Shown here piece after piece: positions 32,311 to 40,884 of a stretch of DNA of 64,000 nucleotides. Made by a program: the position numbers and the translations under genes. The notes below the pieces were generated by a model that worked only from the letters and a program-made list of their open reading frames with translations, was not told the origin of the DNA and ran no database searches. Location of the stretch: NCBI GenBank assembly GCA_021401465.1, contig JADDMT010000078.1, positions 62,001 through 126,000 of the forward strand, given 5' to 3'. This DNA is from Teratosphaeria epicoccoides. Its lineage: Eukaryota; Ascomycota; Dothideomycetes; Mycosphaerellales; Teratosphaeriaceae. Position 1 is the stretch's first letter. Each line of letters opens with the position of its first letter.

Positions 32311-34206
32311 ATCACCTCACTCCTATGAGGCAAGACAAGTGCAATAACACAGACGCTCAAAAATCATGACCTACAGTCGGTTCTCTTTTGCTGATTTCTC
32401 TCTTCTCTCTTCTTCCCATTTGGGCAAGTAGAGCTGGGCTTTTTTTGTCCGGCTGTCGTGCAGGTGGGCGAATGGTCAAAGGAGGCCGATATGTCGCCGG
32501 CTTGTGAGAAAGCTGTTGATATATTGCAGTCTAGTGAGTTGTTGTGACTCTGGCGCAAGTCTTGCCAAAGAGAATTCCTGCTAGCAATCCAGCCTTCTAG
32601 CAAGAAACGACTCTTTGGCTGCAACCATATGCGGTCGGCAAGGCAGTAAGTGGCACTACAGCTGGACGACGCCACAATCGTTGAACAACAGCACGCTCGA
32701 GGCTGAGCCCGGGGTCTTCCCAGACAGAACCCATGCAGTCGTGGTCTCACACGATGTCACCTTCAGATGGATAATGTTATAGTGAAGCGATGCAATCACC
32801 AGCAGAGTATCATTGCCGTAGTCTGAGCTCTATCATTTCGGACGCTTGTTGATTGTAGCAGTCGTTATGTTTGACCCTTCCGAATGTGCAGCGGAGCCTG
32901 GAGCACAGCCGCCTACGAGCGTCTTGGCCTCGCCAATAGGGAACGACTGCTCAGCAAAATTCAACTGGGTGGCGACCCAAAGAAATCTGGTTCGAGCATC
33001 GGCCAAGAGTCAAGACCGACTCAGCTCTAGTGTCACGAACACCCCCGTCCATCCGTGTTCTCGACGTGACCCACTTAGAGGCGAATACTTGGTCCCAGTG
33101 GTGTGTTGAACCTGACATGAAGACCCAGACTGTTGCCCAACAAACGATCCCTAGTCCTCATGGGTTGTCGAGATGCAGAGTATGATTGTTGAAGCATTCA
33201 CATTCTTACACCTTGTGTTGGAACGGCGCTGCCACTTCCTCCTGGCAGGTTGACGTCCTTGCTGCCTGAAGCAAAACTGCAGGGTCAAAGCGCTGCTTTT
33301 AGGCCGTGCGAACAGGACTATGGGGAGGGATGCTGAGTATATCTCTCCAAGCCCTTAGCTTGGCCCCATTTTCACATGTCTCCACGTCGGGTCCATTTCG
33401 GGCGTGGACTGCAAGTACGAGGTATCCACTGAATACAACAAATATATTCGTGAAAGACCAGCGCGGCTCGGCCAAGGGCGCCCTCTACTCAAGTCGTTCT
33501 GGAAGGGGTGTGCTTGTCGAAGAGGTGCGAGTGCCAATTTTGGAGAACCTGGATATGTGCTTGTGTGACTCACCTGGGGATCACTGAACAACGCGGAATA
33601 ATGGATCAAGGAAAACATCAAAGCTTAGAGTCAAGACACATTGCACATATTACGCCACTGTTCGGTTCCCTTTTGCGGGTTTATTGTCTTGCTTGTGCGG
33701 CGTTTGGGGGCTGCAGTGCGATGCGATGTCATCAGCACATCTCGTTTTTGACGCTTTACAGGATTGGGGAGGGTCGCTTGGTTTGCTGAGACGCGTGCAT
33801 TCTGGCTATTACAAAGATGAAGCGACGCAGTGCTGGGGTGTATAGCAGCTATGCACAAGCTTCGCATGGAACCTCCGCGCCGACTTCAAGGCTCCGCTCG
33901 CATGCTGTATTCACAAGCTTTGAACGCTCAGATCATCAGCGAAGCTCAATCTGGATCCCAAGCAGAAAACCAGCGATGAGAGTCGCCTGTCATCAAGGCC
34001 CGCTCGTAGCACCAGTCGATCAATCGTCAACCCACGGAAACGTCAACGTCCAGGCGGTCTCTCGCCCCAAGCGCCCATCTGTCACTCGTTCCAGCTGCTC
34101 AAATCGCACCAATTCGTTTACCACCGCGATTCCCAGTCCAACCACTCACAGCCTTCGCAGCAGCCCTCTCGCCATCGTCAATCCTGTCCGGCGTGCTGAC
34201 CCGTAC

Positions 34207-35274
34207 CTACTGCAACCCATTCTCCCTCGCACTCAACCTGACGATCCCTGTCGGACCTGTAAAGTGCCAGCATAAAGTATTCGCCAGAGCGACCAAACGA
34301 TCGAGCAGGTGCGCGAGATCCTTGCCAGAAGTGTCGCTGAGGGAGATGTAATCGGCTTGGTTGGCGACGGCCGATGTGCTGGTGGCGGAATTGTGGGTCA
34401 CAATGCCGTTGATTGCGGTCTCGAGACGCTGCACGGTCTACTTGATGGCGTCGATTCCAGCGTCTTTCTCGCGCAGGGCCGTCAAATCGTTGCGCATGCT
34501 TGATGTCTCGGCCTGCTGCTTGGAAAGGTCGGCCTTCGCCTCCGGAAGCAGCCATGCCTCCAGCCCAGACTTGGTTCGACCGCGGGCACCTTTCTGAACC
34601 TCAGCCTGGCATTTAAAACTCCAACCATACCCTTCAGATTCTTCACGACTTTCCGGGCGTCAATCACCTGCATGGCCAGCTTCGAGGCAGATTCAAAAGA
34701 CTCTTCCATCATGTCCTGAGCCTCCTTCTCTATGTCCTGTATCTTCTGCTCAATCGCACGAATCTCGTAGGTGTGGGCACCGCACTACTAAAGATGGTCA
34801 CTGTTATATCCATCCATGCGCTTGATGAGAGACATGGCTTCAGACAGGCGCCCCGTGGCGTCCTTCATGTTTTGGTGGAGAGCAGAATCTGCAGTCTCGG
34901 GGGCAGTCGTTATGAAGAGACCAGGTGGAATGCATGGTCTCTCCGACAGCGGCATGTCTTGCTCCGCCTCACGATCCGAAAGTTCGCCCGCACTGTGCTT
35001 GAGTGTGCGTGTTTCGGGCTGGTCGATGGTAGGCATCAGGACAGGATGCAAGAGCTTCAGGGCAATTTCCTTTGAGCGGCACGTTGTCTTCTCTCAGCTC
35101 GGAGAGGGACTGGAAGAGAGTGGACTGTCGATGCACCATGGTAATAGCCTTAGACGTGGAAATTTTCGTACTGTCGCCATTGGCAGTGTTGACGGCCTTC
35201 TTCAGGTTCTTGTTGAGCTTGCTGCTTAAGTGAGTTCGGCGTACGCCTGATAGCACGGGTTGCAGAAGTCCCAT
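34207..35274 (-). pseudogene. Disrupted gene for a helical/coiled-coil protein
   Basis: An ATG at 35274 opens MGLLQPVLSGVRRTHLSSKL and a helical stretch to about 35080. The reading then moves to another frame (PETRTLKHSAGELSDREAEQ ... ALHQNMKDATGRLSEAMSLI). Two adjacent in-frame TAG stops follow at about 34785-34790, after which the same frame resumes with HTYEIRAIEQKIQDIEKEAQ and ASKLAMQVIDARK. Near 34600 it shifts again to LEAWLLPEAKADLSKQQAE, meets an in-frame TAG at about 34440, and continues with TVQRLETAINGIVTHN to a stop at 34207. The first shift could be a 64-bp intron, but the others have no room for normal introns. It is best read as a decayed coiled-coil gene of unknown family. Confidence 0.45.
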
Positions 35275-35289
35275 TTTTTTTCTCGCAGC

Positions 35290-35362
35290 AACGTCAACAA
35301 ACAAAGTCAAAGTGAACGTCAACAGGCAAGCTCAACCTTAATCGTGAACGTCAACGTCAACA
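35290..35362. repeat. Cluster of four CGTCAAC motifs
   Basis: The heptamer cgtcaac occurs four times in 73 bp (starting at about 35292, 35318, 35349 and 35355), the first three preceded by aa or ga, with looser copies (gtcaaa, ctcaac) between. The cluster lies directly upstream of the ATG at 35274 on the minus strand, so it may be the remains of a promoter array; this is inference from position only. Confidence 0.5.
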
Positions 35363-35405
35363 GTCAGACATCTGATCCCACATCACCCATGCTGACTCGC
35401 TGATG

Positions 35406-35845
35406 TCAGGCCAACAGTACTGCCTGCAATGAGCATGGAGTCTGCCACTTACATCCGCAGCCACAAAGTGAAACATCCTCAACCCATCCAGGCCCCCTCA
35501 GCGCAATGCCCGCAACATTCTGGAACATACCCCGTATGGCACTCTCGGCCAGGAACACTCGATGGACAACTCCGAGCTGCTCATCAGTACACTGCCCACA
35601 GATACTCCACTTGATCAGCAATGCTACAGCAAAGTCCTCACTAACTGACCGATACCGGAACACCGCCCGTCCACCGCAGGTCAGCGAGACGATATCCTCC
35701 GTCATCCGCCGGGAGGTCCGGTCGACGTGGATTTGTACGGCGTGGTCGAAGTGGTACGGAGGTCGAGGCGCTGCATCAACGGAGCCGTCGTTGTCGCGGG
35801 TGCCATTTCGGAGCAAGCGTGGGGCGGAGTCGAAGGTGGCGTAAG
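35406..35845 (-). other. Possible gene fragment, unidentified
   Basis: From an acceptor-like ataacag ending at about 35846 the - strand reads continuously as YATFDSAPRLLRNGTRDN, then HFDHAVQIHVDRTSRRMTED, VSLTCGGRAVFRYR and VVHRVFLAESAIRGMFQN, before a GTAAGT donor-like site near 35450. The amino-acid mix and lack of stops suggest a true coding exon. No start codon or partner exon can be fixed; a GTAAGC donor near 35990 could belong to an upstream exon. No family is recognised. Confidence 0.25.
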
Positions 35846-36339
35846 TCTGTTATGACGGGCCATCGATTGTGCTGGTGACATGTCGAGATTCTCGAAATCG
35901 ACATTGCGGAAGGGGATTAGGACCGTGCACGGACTATTGCACATGTCCGAGTTCGAATGGAAAGCTGCATCGCTTACAGAAGAGCCTGTAGTTCGTCTCG
36001 CCGACAATTGCAGCAGAGCCAAAACCGTTCGATCATGAGAGTACATTGTCTCATAGGTTGAAATGTTCGTTCAACATTAAAGGCTTGAGAAACTCCTTGG
36101 TTTACACCACCAATCAAAAGGCGTAGTTCTTTATTTGTAGAAGTCCAGTCTCGCGCCGGACGCCTCGCTGAACTTTCAAACCACTAAGCCATGCAGGTTT
36201 CTTGTCTCATCATCTCTGCTCACCATTGCTTCCTCCTACTGGCGGTGCCATATTTTTCTGCTTCGTGCGCCTGTTCAATCATGTTCGCGCGATCAGGATG
36301 AACAGCCGCAGAAGGCGGACTCGAGGATCGCTCACGCTC
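35846..36339. other. Intergenic region, 0.5 kb
   Basis: It lies between the possible fragment at 35406-35845 and the 3' end of the SAP18 gene. It may include an upstream exon of the fragment (a frame opening at 36046, with a GTAAGC donor near 35990), which I cannot confirm. Confidence 0.4.
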
Positions 36340-37164
36340 CTAGTACGGGCGACCTCTTCCTCCTCCCCCATAGCCACCACCGCCACCATAACCTCCACCC
36401 GGCGGTCTCTCGCCTCTTCTCCAGTCTCCTGGTGGCGGTGCCCCAAAGCCATTGCCGCCTCTGCTGCCTCCACCATACCCACCACGATAACCACCGCCAC
36501 CTCTACTGTACCCTCCGTAGCCATTCTCCCTCGGCGGCGGAGGTGGTCCACGTCCTCGTGAGTCGTACGGATCTCCTCTTAACAGCGCACGAGAAGCAGG
36601 CACCGGTGGTACCCTCCCGTCCTGCCCAGGTGGGTAGATGGCGCAAGACACATAGTCTCCAATCACAAATCTCGCATCTGCCAAAGTCTTCGCCGCATCG
36701 CCTTCCAAACTGTCCCTCAACACATCTGCACCATCCTCATCTTCGTCCTCCCAATGCGCGTCTCGTCCGCCGACCACCACAGTCCCCAGGGGTTTATCCG
36801 ACCACTTGCCTCTCCCATCACTCCGCACTTCCGCTCTCGTATCTGGGAAGATCAAGCGATATACCAGTCGTGTGCCCACTGCTGGTCTTGGTAACGTACC
36901 TTCTGGGAGACATGTCGCTAGCAATCCCGTGAGTTCGCTCAGCGTGCAGGTGGGCCATGTGTAGATCTGACAGCTCTGTTGCCGGATCGAGCCAGGGAGG
37001 ATCTGGGAGTAGTCGACGATGCCTTGCGCTGCTGCGTCGAGGGGAGGTGCGACGCTGAAATCGTTTGGGTTCAAGTCGCGGCCTTGTTGCCAGAAGCAGC
37101 GGAGGAGGAAGGGGGCGGTGGTGGCACGATCGATGTCGCGGGAGTCGGTAGGTTGCAGCGACAT
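36340..37164 (-). CDS. SAP18: SAP18 domain protein (Sin3/HDAC and splicing-associated)
   Basis: A single exon of 274 residues. The SAP18 ubiquitin-like domain is obvious in DRATTAPFLLRCFWQQGRDL (12-31), the IYTWPTCTLSELTGLL helix and LVYRLIFPDTR; animal orthologues act in the Sin3 histone deacetylase complex and the ASAP splicing complex. About 60 residues of acidic and Lys/Asp sequence follow, then a long tail (about 205-274) of RGG, GGYGG and PPPP repeats typical of RNA-binding proteins and absent from the compact animal protein. It shares a 218-bp divergent promoter with Prp18, another splicing factor. The domain assignment is firm; complex membership in this fungus is inferred. Confidence 0.88.
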   Translation of the reverse strand: MSLQPTDSRDIDRATTAPFLLRCFWQQGRDLNPNDFSVAPPLDAAAQGIVDYSQILPGSIRQQSCQIYTWPTCTLSELTGLLATCLPEGTLPRPAVGTRLVYRLIFPDTRAEVRSDGRGKWSDKPLGTVVVGGRDAHWEDEDEDGADVLRDSLEGDAAKTLADARFVIGDYVSCAIYPPGQDGRVPPVPASRALLRGDPYDSRGRGPPPPPRENGYGGYSRGGGGYRGGYGGGSRGGNGFGAPPPGDWRRGERPPGGGYGGGGGYGGGGRGRPY

Positions 37165-37382
37165 GATGGGAATTGACGACTATCGGCGCCTCATGGCTAA
37201 CAAGAAGAGGTAATTACGATATCTTCAAGATTTGTTCTGCACATGAGAGCTCTAGCTCTGACTAGGGAAACACGCGCGGAAAAGCTCCGGTAGCAACGTC
37301 CTGACTCGCGCCTATTTTTTGATCATCGCGATCCTTCGCCTTTTGTCTCTACACCAACGACTACACATTAACGATTGCCAGG
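37165..37382. promoter_or_regulatory. Bidirectional promoter between SAP18 and PRP18
   Basis: The 218 bp between two divergent start codons must serve both genes. It has T-rich and CT-rich patches close to the PRP18 ATG. No specific factor site can be named. Confidence 0.6.
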
Positions 37383-38465
37383 ATGGACTTCGCCAGCTTG
37401 ATGCAGTCGCAAATCGAGTCTGCTCAGCCCAAAGAGGCGAGCGGCGGGAAGAAATACCTCAAGCGATCCGAAGTGGAAGCGCGGAGACAGGCGGAGTACC
37501 AGCGAGAGCAAGAGGAGCTCGAGCGAGCGCGCATTGAGCGACTGGACAAGAAACGCAAGCGCGACGAAGAAGAGGCGGAAAGAAATGCGGCACGTGAGGC
37601 CAAGAAGAAGCGGTTGGCGGAGGAGAGCAGGAAGCTGAGGGAGGACGAGGAGCTGGCGGAGGAGAACAAGCGACGCAAGAGAATTGGACTGCCTGAGTTG
37701 GAGCGAAAGAGTGATAGCAAGGAAGGCACGCCGTTAGCGGAAGGCGAGCAGGACATCGACGAGGACACGCTGCAGCAGAAGCTACGGGACATGGACGAGC
37801 CAAGGATTCTGTTTGGAGAGTCCCACAACAAACGACTCAGACGTTACCGCAAACTGGTGGCGAAAGCACTGGCGCCTAAAATGAGCGATGGCCCGATACC
37901 CACCACCATCCAACTCGTCGAGGAGAGGGACATGAAGGTGCCTGAAAATGTTCCCAAAGACGAACAAGGCAGAGCCTATCTCTGCCGCCAAATCGCCAGC
38001 TACTTTGACATGGTCCTCTCAGAGTGGCACGTCGCTCTCGCTCGTCGTCCACAGGATGTCAAAGGATCCTTCTCCGGCAAGCAAGCCTTCGGCCACTTTC
38101 TTCAAGCCAAAGACAACCTCGTCCCGCTCTTTCGCAAGCTGGAGACAAACACACTGCCTGACGCTTTACTGGCCGCTGTCAACGAGATCGTGCATCTGGC
38201 TCAAATCAAGCACTACGTGCATGCTAACGATGCGTACTTACGACTTTCAATCGGCAAGGCAGCATGGCCAATTGGAGTTACCATGGTTGGTATTCACGAG
38301 CGCAGTGCGAGAGAAAAGCTGCACGAAACAGAGAAGAACAAGGATGGCATCGCGCACATCATGGCCGATGAGCGGACGAGAAAGATGCTACAGGGCATCA
38401 AGCGATGTCTGAGCTTTGCACAAACGCGATGGGTGCCTGACGACATTGGACAGATGATGGGTTGA
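37383..38465 (+). CDS. PRP18: Pre-mRNA-splicing factor Prp18
   Basis: A single exon of 360 residues. Prp18 acts in the second catalytic step of splicing with Slu7 and U5 snRNP. Residues 1-110 form a charged Glu/Lys/Arg coiled coil beginning MDFASLMQSQIES. A PRP4-like/SFM motif region follows (LRDMDEPRILFGES, RLRRYRKL). The C-terminal all-helical Prp18 domain (about 190-350) includes WHVALARRPQDVKGSFSGKQ, HFLQAKDNLVPLFRKLE and IGKAAWPIGVTMVGIHERSAREK, the last spanning the conserved loop. The terminal QTRWVPDD is also typical. Length and order match filamentous fungal Prp18. Confidence 0.95.
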   Translation: MDFASLMQSQIESAQPKEASGGKKYLKRSEVEARRQAEYQREQEELERARIERLDKKRKRDEEEAERNAAREAKKKRLAEESRKLREDEELAEENKRRKRIGLPELERKSDSKEGTPLAEGEQDIDEDTLQQKLRDMDEPRILFGESHNKRLRRYRKLVAKALAPKMSDGPIPTTIQLVEERDMKVPENVPKDEQGRAYLCRQIASYFDMVLSEWHVALARRPQDVKGSFSGKQAFGHFLQAKDNLVPLFRKLETNTLPDALLAAVNEIVHLAQIKHYVHANDAYLRLSIGKAAWPIGVTMVGIHERSAREKLHETEKNKDGIAHIMADERTRKMLQGIKRCLSFAQTRWVPDDIGQMMG

Positions 38466-38612
38466 GCGAAGTGAGACACATATATACAGTCATCCATCGC
38501 TAGAGCATGGAACCCCACACGAAAAAGCCGCCAACCCTCATAGCAACACCAATACGACCCCTCGTCACCATCCGGACGCACGACCAGGTCAACCAGATTT
38601 AACTCCACCCCA

Positions 38613-39269
38613 TCAGTGCAAAAAATCCGGCGCCCACTTATGATCCAAAATCCTCCTAATTAGACTCCTGTGCCTCCTCTCCTTGTCCGCCCCCACCGCC
38701 GCCCCTGAACTCACCGAGCTCATCCGCCTCCCATACGGGTCCCTATACCCAGCCACCCTCCCGCTCGGCCCAGAAGCAGGAGCTGGAAGCGCCTCGACCA
38801 CATGCATCTTCTGCTCCTCCTCGCACCCCGAGCCCTTGACCGAAAGCGTCGACCAGCGCCTCAGCTTCTTCTGCTGTTCGTTAGCCGAAAATGTCGACCA
38901 ACGCCTGTGCTTCTTCTTCTGCTGGGATGCTGCGTCACCAGTCGGGGACGAAGGGTCAGATTGGTTGTTGAGGCGACGGAGGCGCGTAGCCGCCGCGTTT
39001 TCTTTGACGAGGGAATCAAAGGTGCGCATGACGCTGTTTTGGGTGTTTGTGCGTGAAATGGATCGGATCTCTGGATCCTCGGGGTGGTCTTCGGTAGTGG
39101 CCATGTGGTCTGAGTCGATGGTAGCTGAGACGGGTGCAGCTGTGGCTATTGCAGCAGGGGGCGACGGAGCTCTTGTATTCGTGATTGGGTCGAAAATAAT
39201 TTTAGGGAAGCCGATCGATATCCGTCGCGTGAGTGACCTGGGTCGTTGCAGGAGGCGTTTGAGAGCCAT
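38613..39269 (-). CDS. Basic disordered hypothetical protein
   Basis: The first real ATG in the frame (39269) gives MALKRLLQRPRSLTRRIS and 218 residues. It is rich in Arg, Ser and Ala with no hydrophobic core. It repeats a short motif, KKKHRRWSTFSANEQQ followed by KKLRRWSTLSVKG, each a consensus-type basophilic kinase site (RRxS/T). The N-terminus could be a mitochondrial targeting sequence, being Arg-rich and amphipathic without acids for about 40 residues. No family is recognised. The opposite strand has a 215-codon frame of Cys/Phe-rich shadow sequence, which I reject. Gene reality is moderately supported by the repeated motif and sensible composition. Confidence 0.5.
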   Translation of the reverse strand: MALKRLLQRPRSLTRRISIGFPKIIFDPITNTRAPSPPAAIATAAPVSATIDSDHMATTEDHPEDPEIRSISRTNTQNSVMRTFDSLVKENAAATRLRRLNNQSDPSSPTGDAASQQKKKHRRWSTFSANEQQKKLRRWSTLSVKGSGCEEEQKMHVVEALPAPASGPSGRVAGYRDPYGRRMSSVSSGAAVGADKERRHRSLIRRILDHKWAPDFLH

Positions 39270-39711
39270 GCTAGTCAATCTCTTGCGACCTCGACCGATT
39301 CACGTCGCTGACACTGAGTTCTGGCTGTAACAACTCTGACAGTCTTCGAAACGGTAAAATGCCTGCTTTCTTGCAGAAAAATGAAACGCGGGACGGACAA
39401 CGCGACCCGATGTTCCGCATACCAGATACATATGTATGCTCCCCCAGATTTCTCCCATGCATGTCTGGGGTACAGAAGTATCCACAGAGCACCCGAAACA
39501 TGTCGGCATCACGCGATGTGTGTTTTAACATCAAAGAGATGACTGCAGTACGAGTCTGTTGGGCTTGTGCAACGAGGATTGCTGCATTGGCGTCACGCCA
39601 CAGCTCTGGGCGAGAATGTGAGGGAGCTTGACGGTGCTCGCCGCCCTTTGTGCCAAGGCCACTGTGTCTGGCGATTGGCTGGGGGTAGCTGCATATCCCA
39701 ATGGGCTGCTC

Positions 39712-40081
39712 CGTTTTGGTAGAGACCGCGCCAAGGTCTGGTAGGGACCACCCCAACTGAGCCATACGCCACAAGCTTAGCATCATTTTGATTGACAGGT
39801 TGACCGAATTTTCATTGAAAGGGGACGCTCTCTCCGGGGCCTCCGCGCTTTCTGCCTTCGCTCCTACAGGCTCGCTCTCGCTCGGGCACCCTACAAGAGC
39901 TCGCGGGAAGAGAAGAACCTGCTCCTAACTGCTCGCCGCGGGCGCAGGTGCGATTTGAAGCATTTTGGCTAAAGGCATATAAGGACCGCTCGTCGCAGGG
40001 GGCAGAGGCATACATAGGTTGCTGCGTGTGGCTAAGTTAGGGTGGTCCATACCAGACCTTAGGGCGGTCTCTACCAAAACG
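39712..40081. mobile_element. MITE-like element with about 60-bp terminal inverted repeats
   Basis: The left end (39712-39770) starts cgttttggtagagaccg, then carries aaggtctggta-ggaccacc and aact-agcca-acgc. The reverse complement of the right end (40022-40081) starts with the same 17 bases and carries the same blocks with a few mismatches. The interior (about 39818-39985) resembles 30141-30296. It has no long reading frame, so it would be a non-autonomous DNA transposon. The target duplication is unclear; gctgct on the left and gttgct on the right near the ends are a possible diverged pair. Confidence 0.7.
39818..39985. repeat. Diverged dispersed repeat, copy B (inside the element)
   Basis: This is the interior part of the inverted-terminus element that matches copy A near 30.2 kb, sharing acaggctcgctctcgc and flanking blocks in the same order. 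Most positions outside these blocks differ, so the relation is old. Confidence 0.5.
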
Positions 40082-40884
40082 ATGAGTTGCTGTGATTCGT
40101 TCTAGGCTCTAGAATGCGCACGCGGGTTCTTTGGCGCGCCGAGAACTGGGGCCGTGGAGGTGGGGTCTTGGCGTGTCGTGGCAGCAAATTCGACACAGCC
40201 ACGAAAGGACGTCAAGTTTAGTTTCGTGGGAGGCAGATTAGGGCCGCGCGTGCGAGCAGAGCCGGGCCTGTTTAGTCTGGGGTCTAATTTCGCTCGTCAT
40301 GGACGCCGTGCTCGCCAAGAAGTCATCAGTAGTCCTTTTGTGGCTGGCTTCGCCGCCTGTATGGCTGCAAGAGCCCGTTGCAGCTGGCTGAAGTGCATTG
40401 ATTGACAGACAAGAGCTAAAGGTGCGGTGCGTCTCGAGCAACTCAACGTGCTCGTGTCCGCTAAAGGGTCATGGCAAGGGGAGAATTCGATAACCACGGC
40501 CGGCACGCATTATTGTAAAACATGCGAAGCCACTTCTCCAGCTCACATTGGCCAGAACCCAATCTCAGACCGCTATCTTAGTGCGTTTGACAGAGTCGAC
40601 TAAGCGACGCTAGAGGTGGACAATGAGAATGTGACAAGGCCGCTGTAACGTCGGCAGGATCTTGTCGTCTTCGCAGTCTGACGACGGAGTGCAGACACAA
40701 AAGTCGCGAAGTCTCCAGCAAGGAGGCTAAGCGACTGCGTGAACTCATACCTAGTTAGCCAAGCAGCGGTGCCTTAGCCAAGGGCTTCCACTTGATGCCC
40801 AAGATCACTCATGCTGCCGCCCAACCAAGCGTGCCATGCAGCTGCCGAACACCCATTCCGACGCGAAAACACGATCCTCACCGC

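Larger units (their letters stand above)
29877..34206. other. Gene-poor region, 4.3 kb, with repeat remnants
   Basis: This is the longest stretch without a supported gene. It contains a diverged repeat copy (30141-30296), an A-rich strand-asymmetric tract (32078-32310) and many overlapping short frames on both strands, none with a recognised domain or signal peptide. Frames of 143-156 codons near 31.5-32.1 kb look like chance. It may be old transposon-derived sequence. Confidence 0.45.
39270..40884. other. Intergenic region holding an inverted-terminus element
   Basis: It lies between the promoter side of the basic hypothetical gene and the 3' end of DML1. It contains the 370-bp element at 39712-40081. 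From 40090 to 40884 I recognise no gene. Confidence 0.5.

Noticed and set aside
32034..32360. Minus-strand frame reading as a very hydrophobic Phe/Leu protein
   Set aside because: It is produced by the A-rich tract on the + strand; poly-TTT/CTT codons give false membrane segments.
38683..39330. A 215-codon + strand frame opposite the basic hypothetical gene
   Set aside because: It is Cys/Phe/Arg-rich shadow sequence of the minus-strand frame. The minus strand carries a repeated RRWST motif and a more natural composition.
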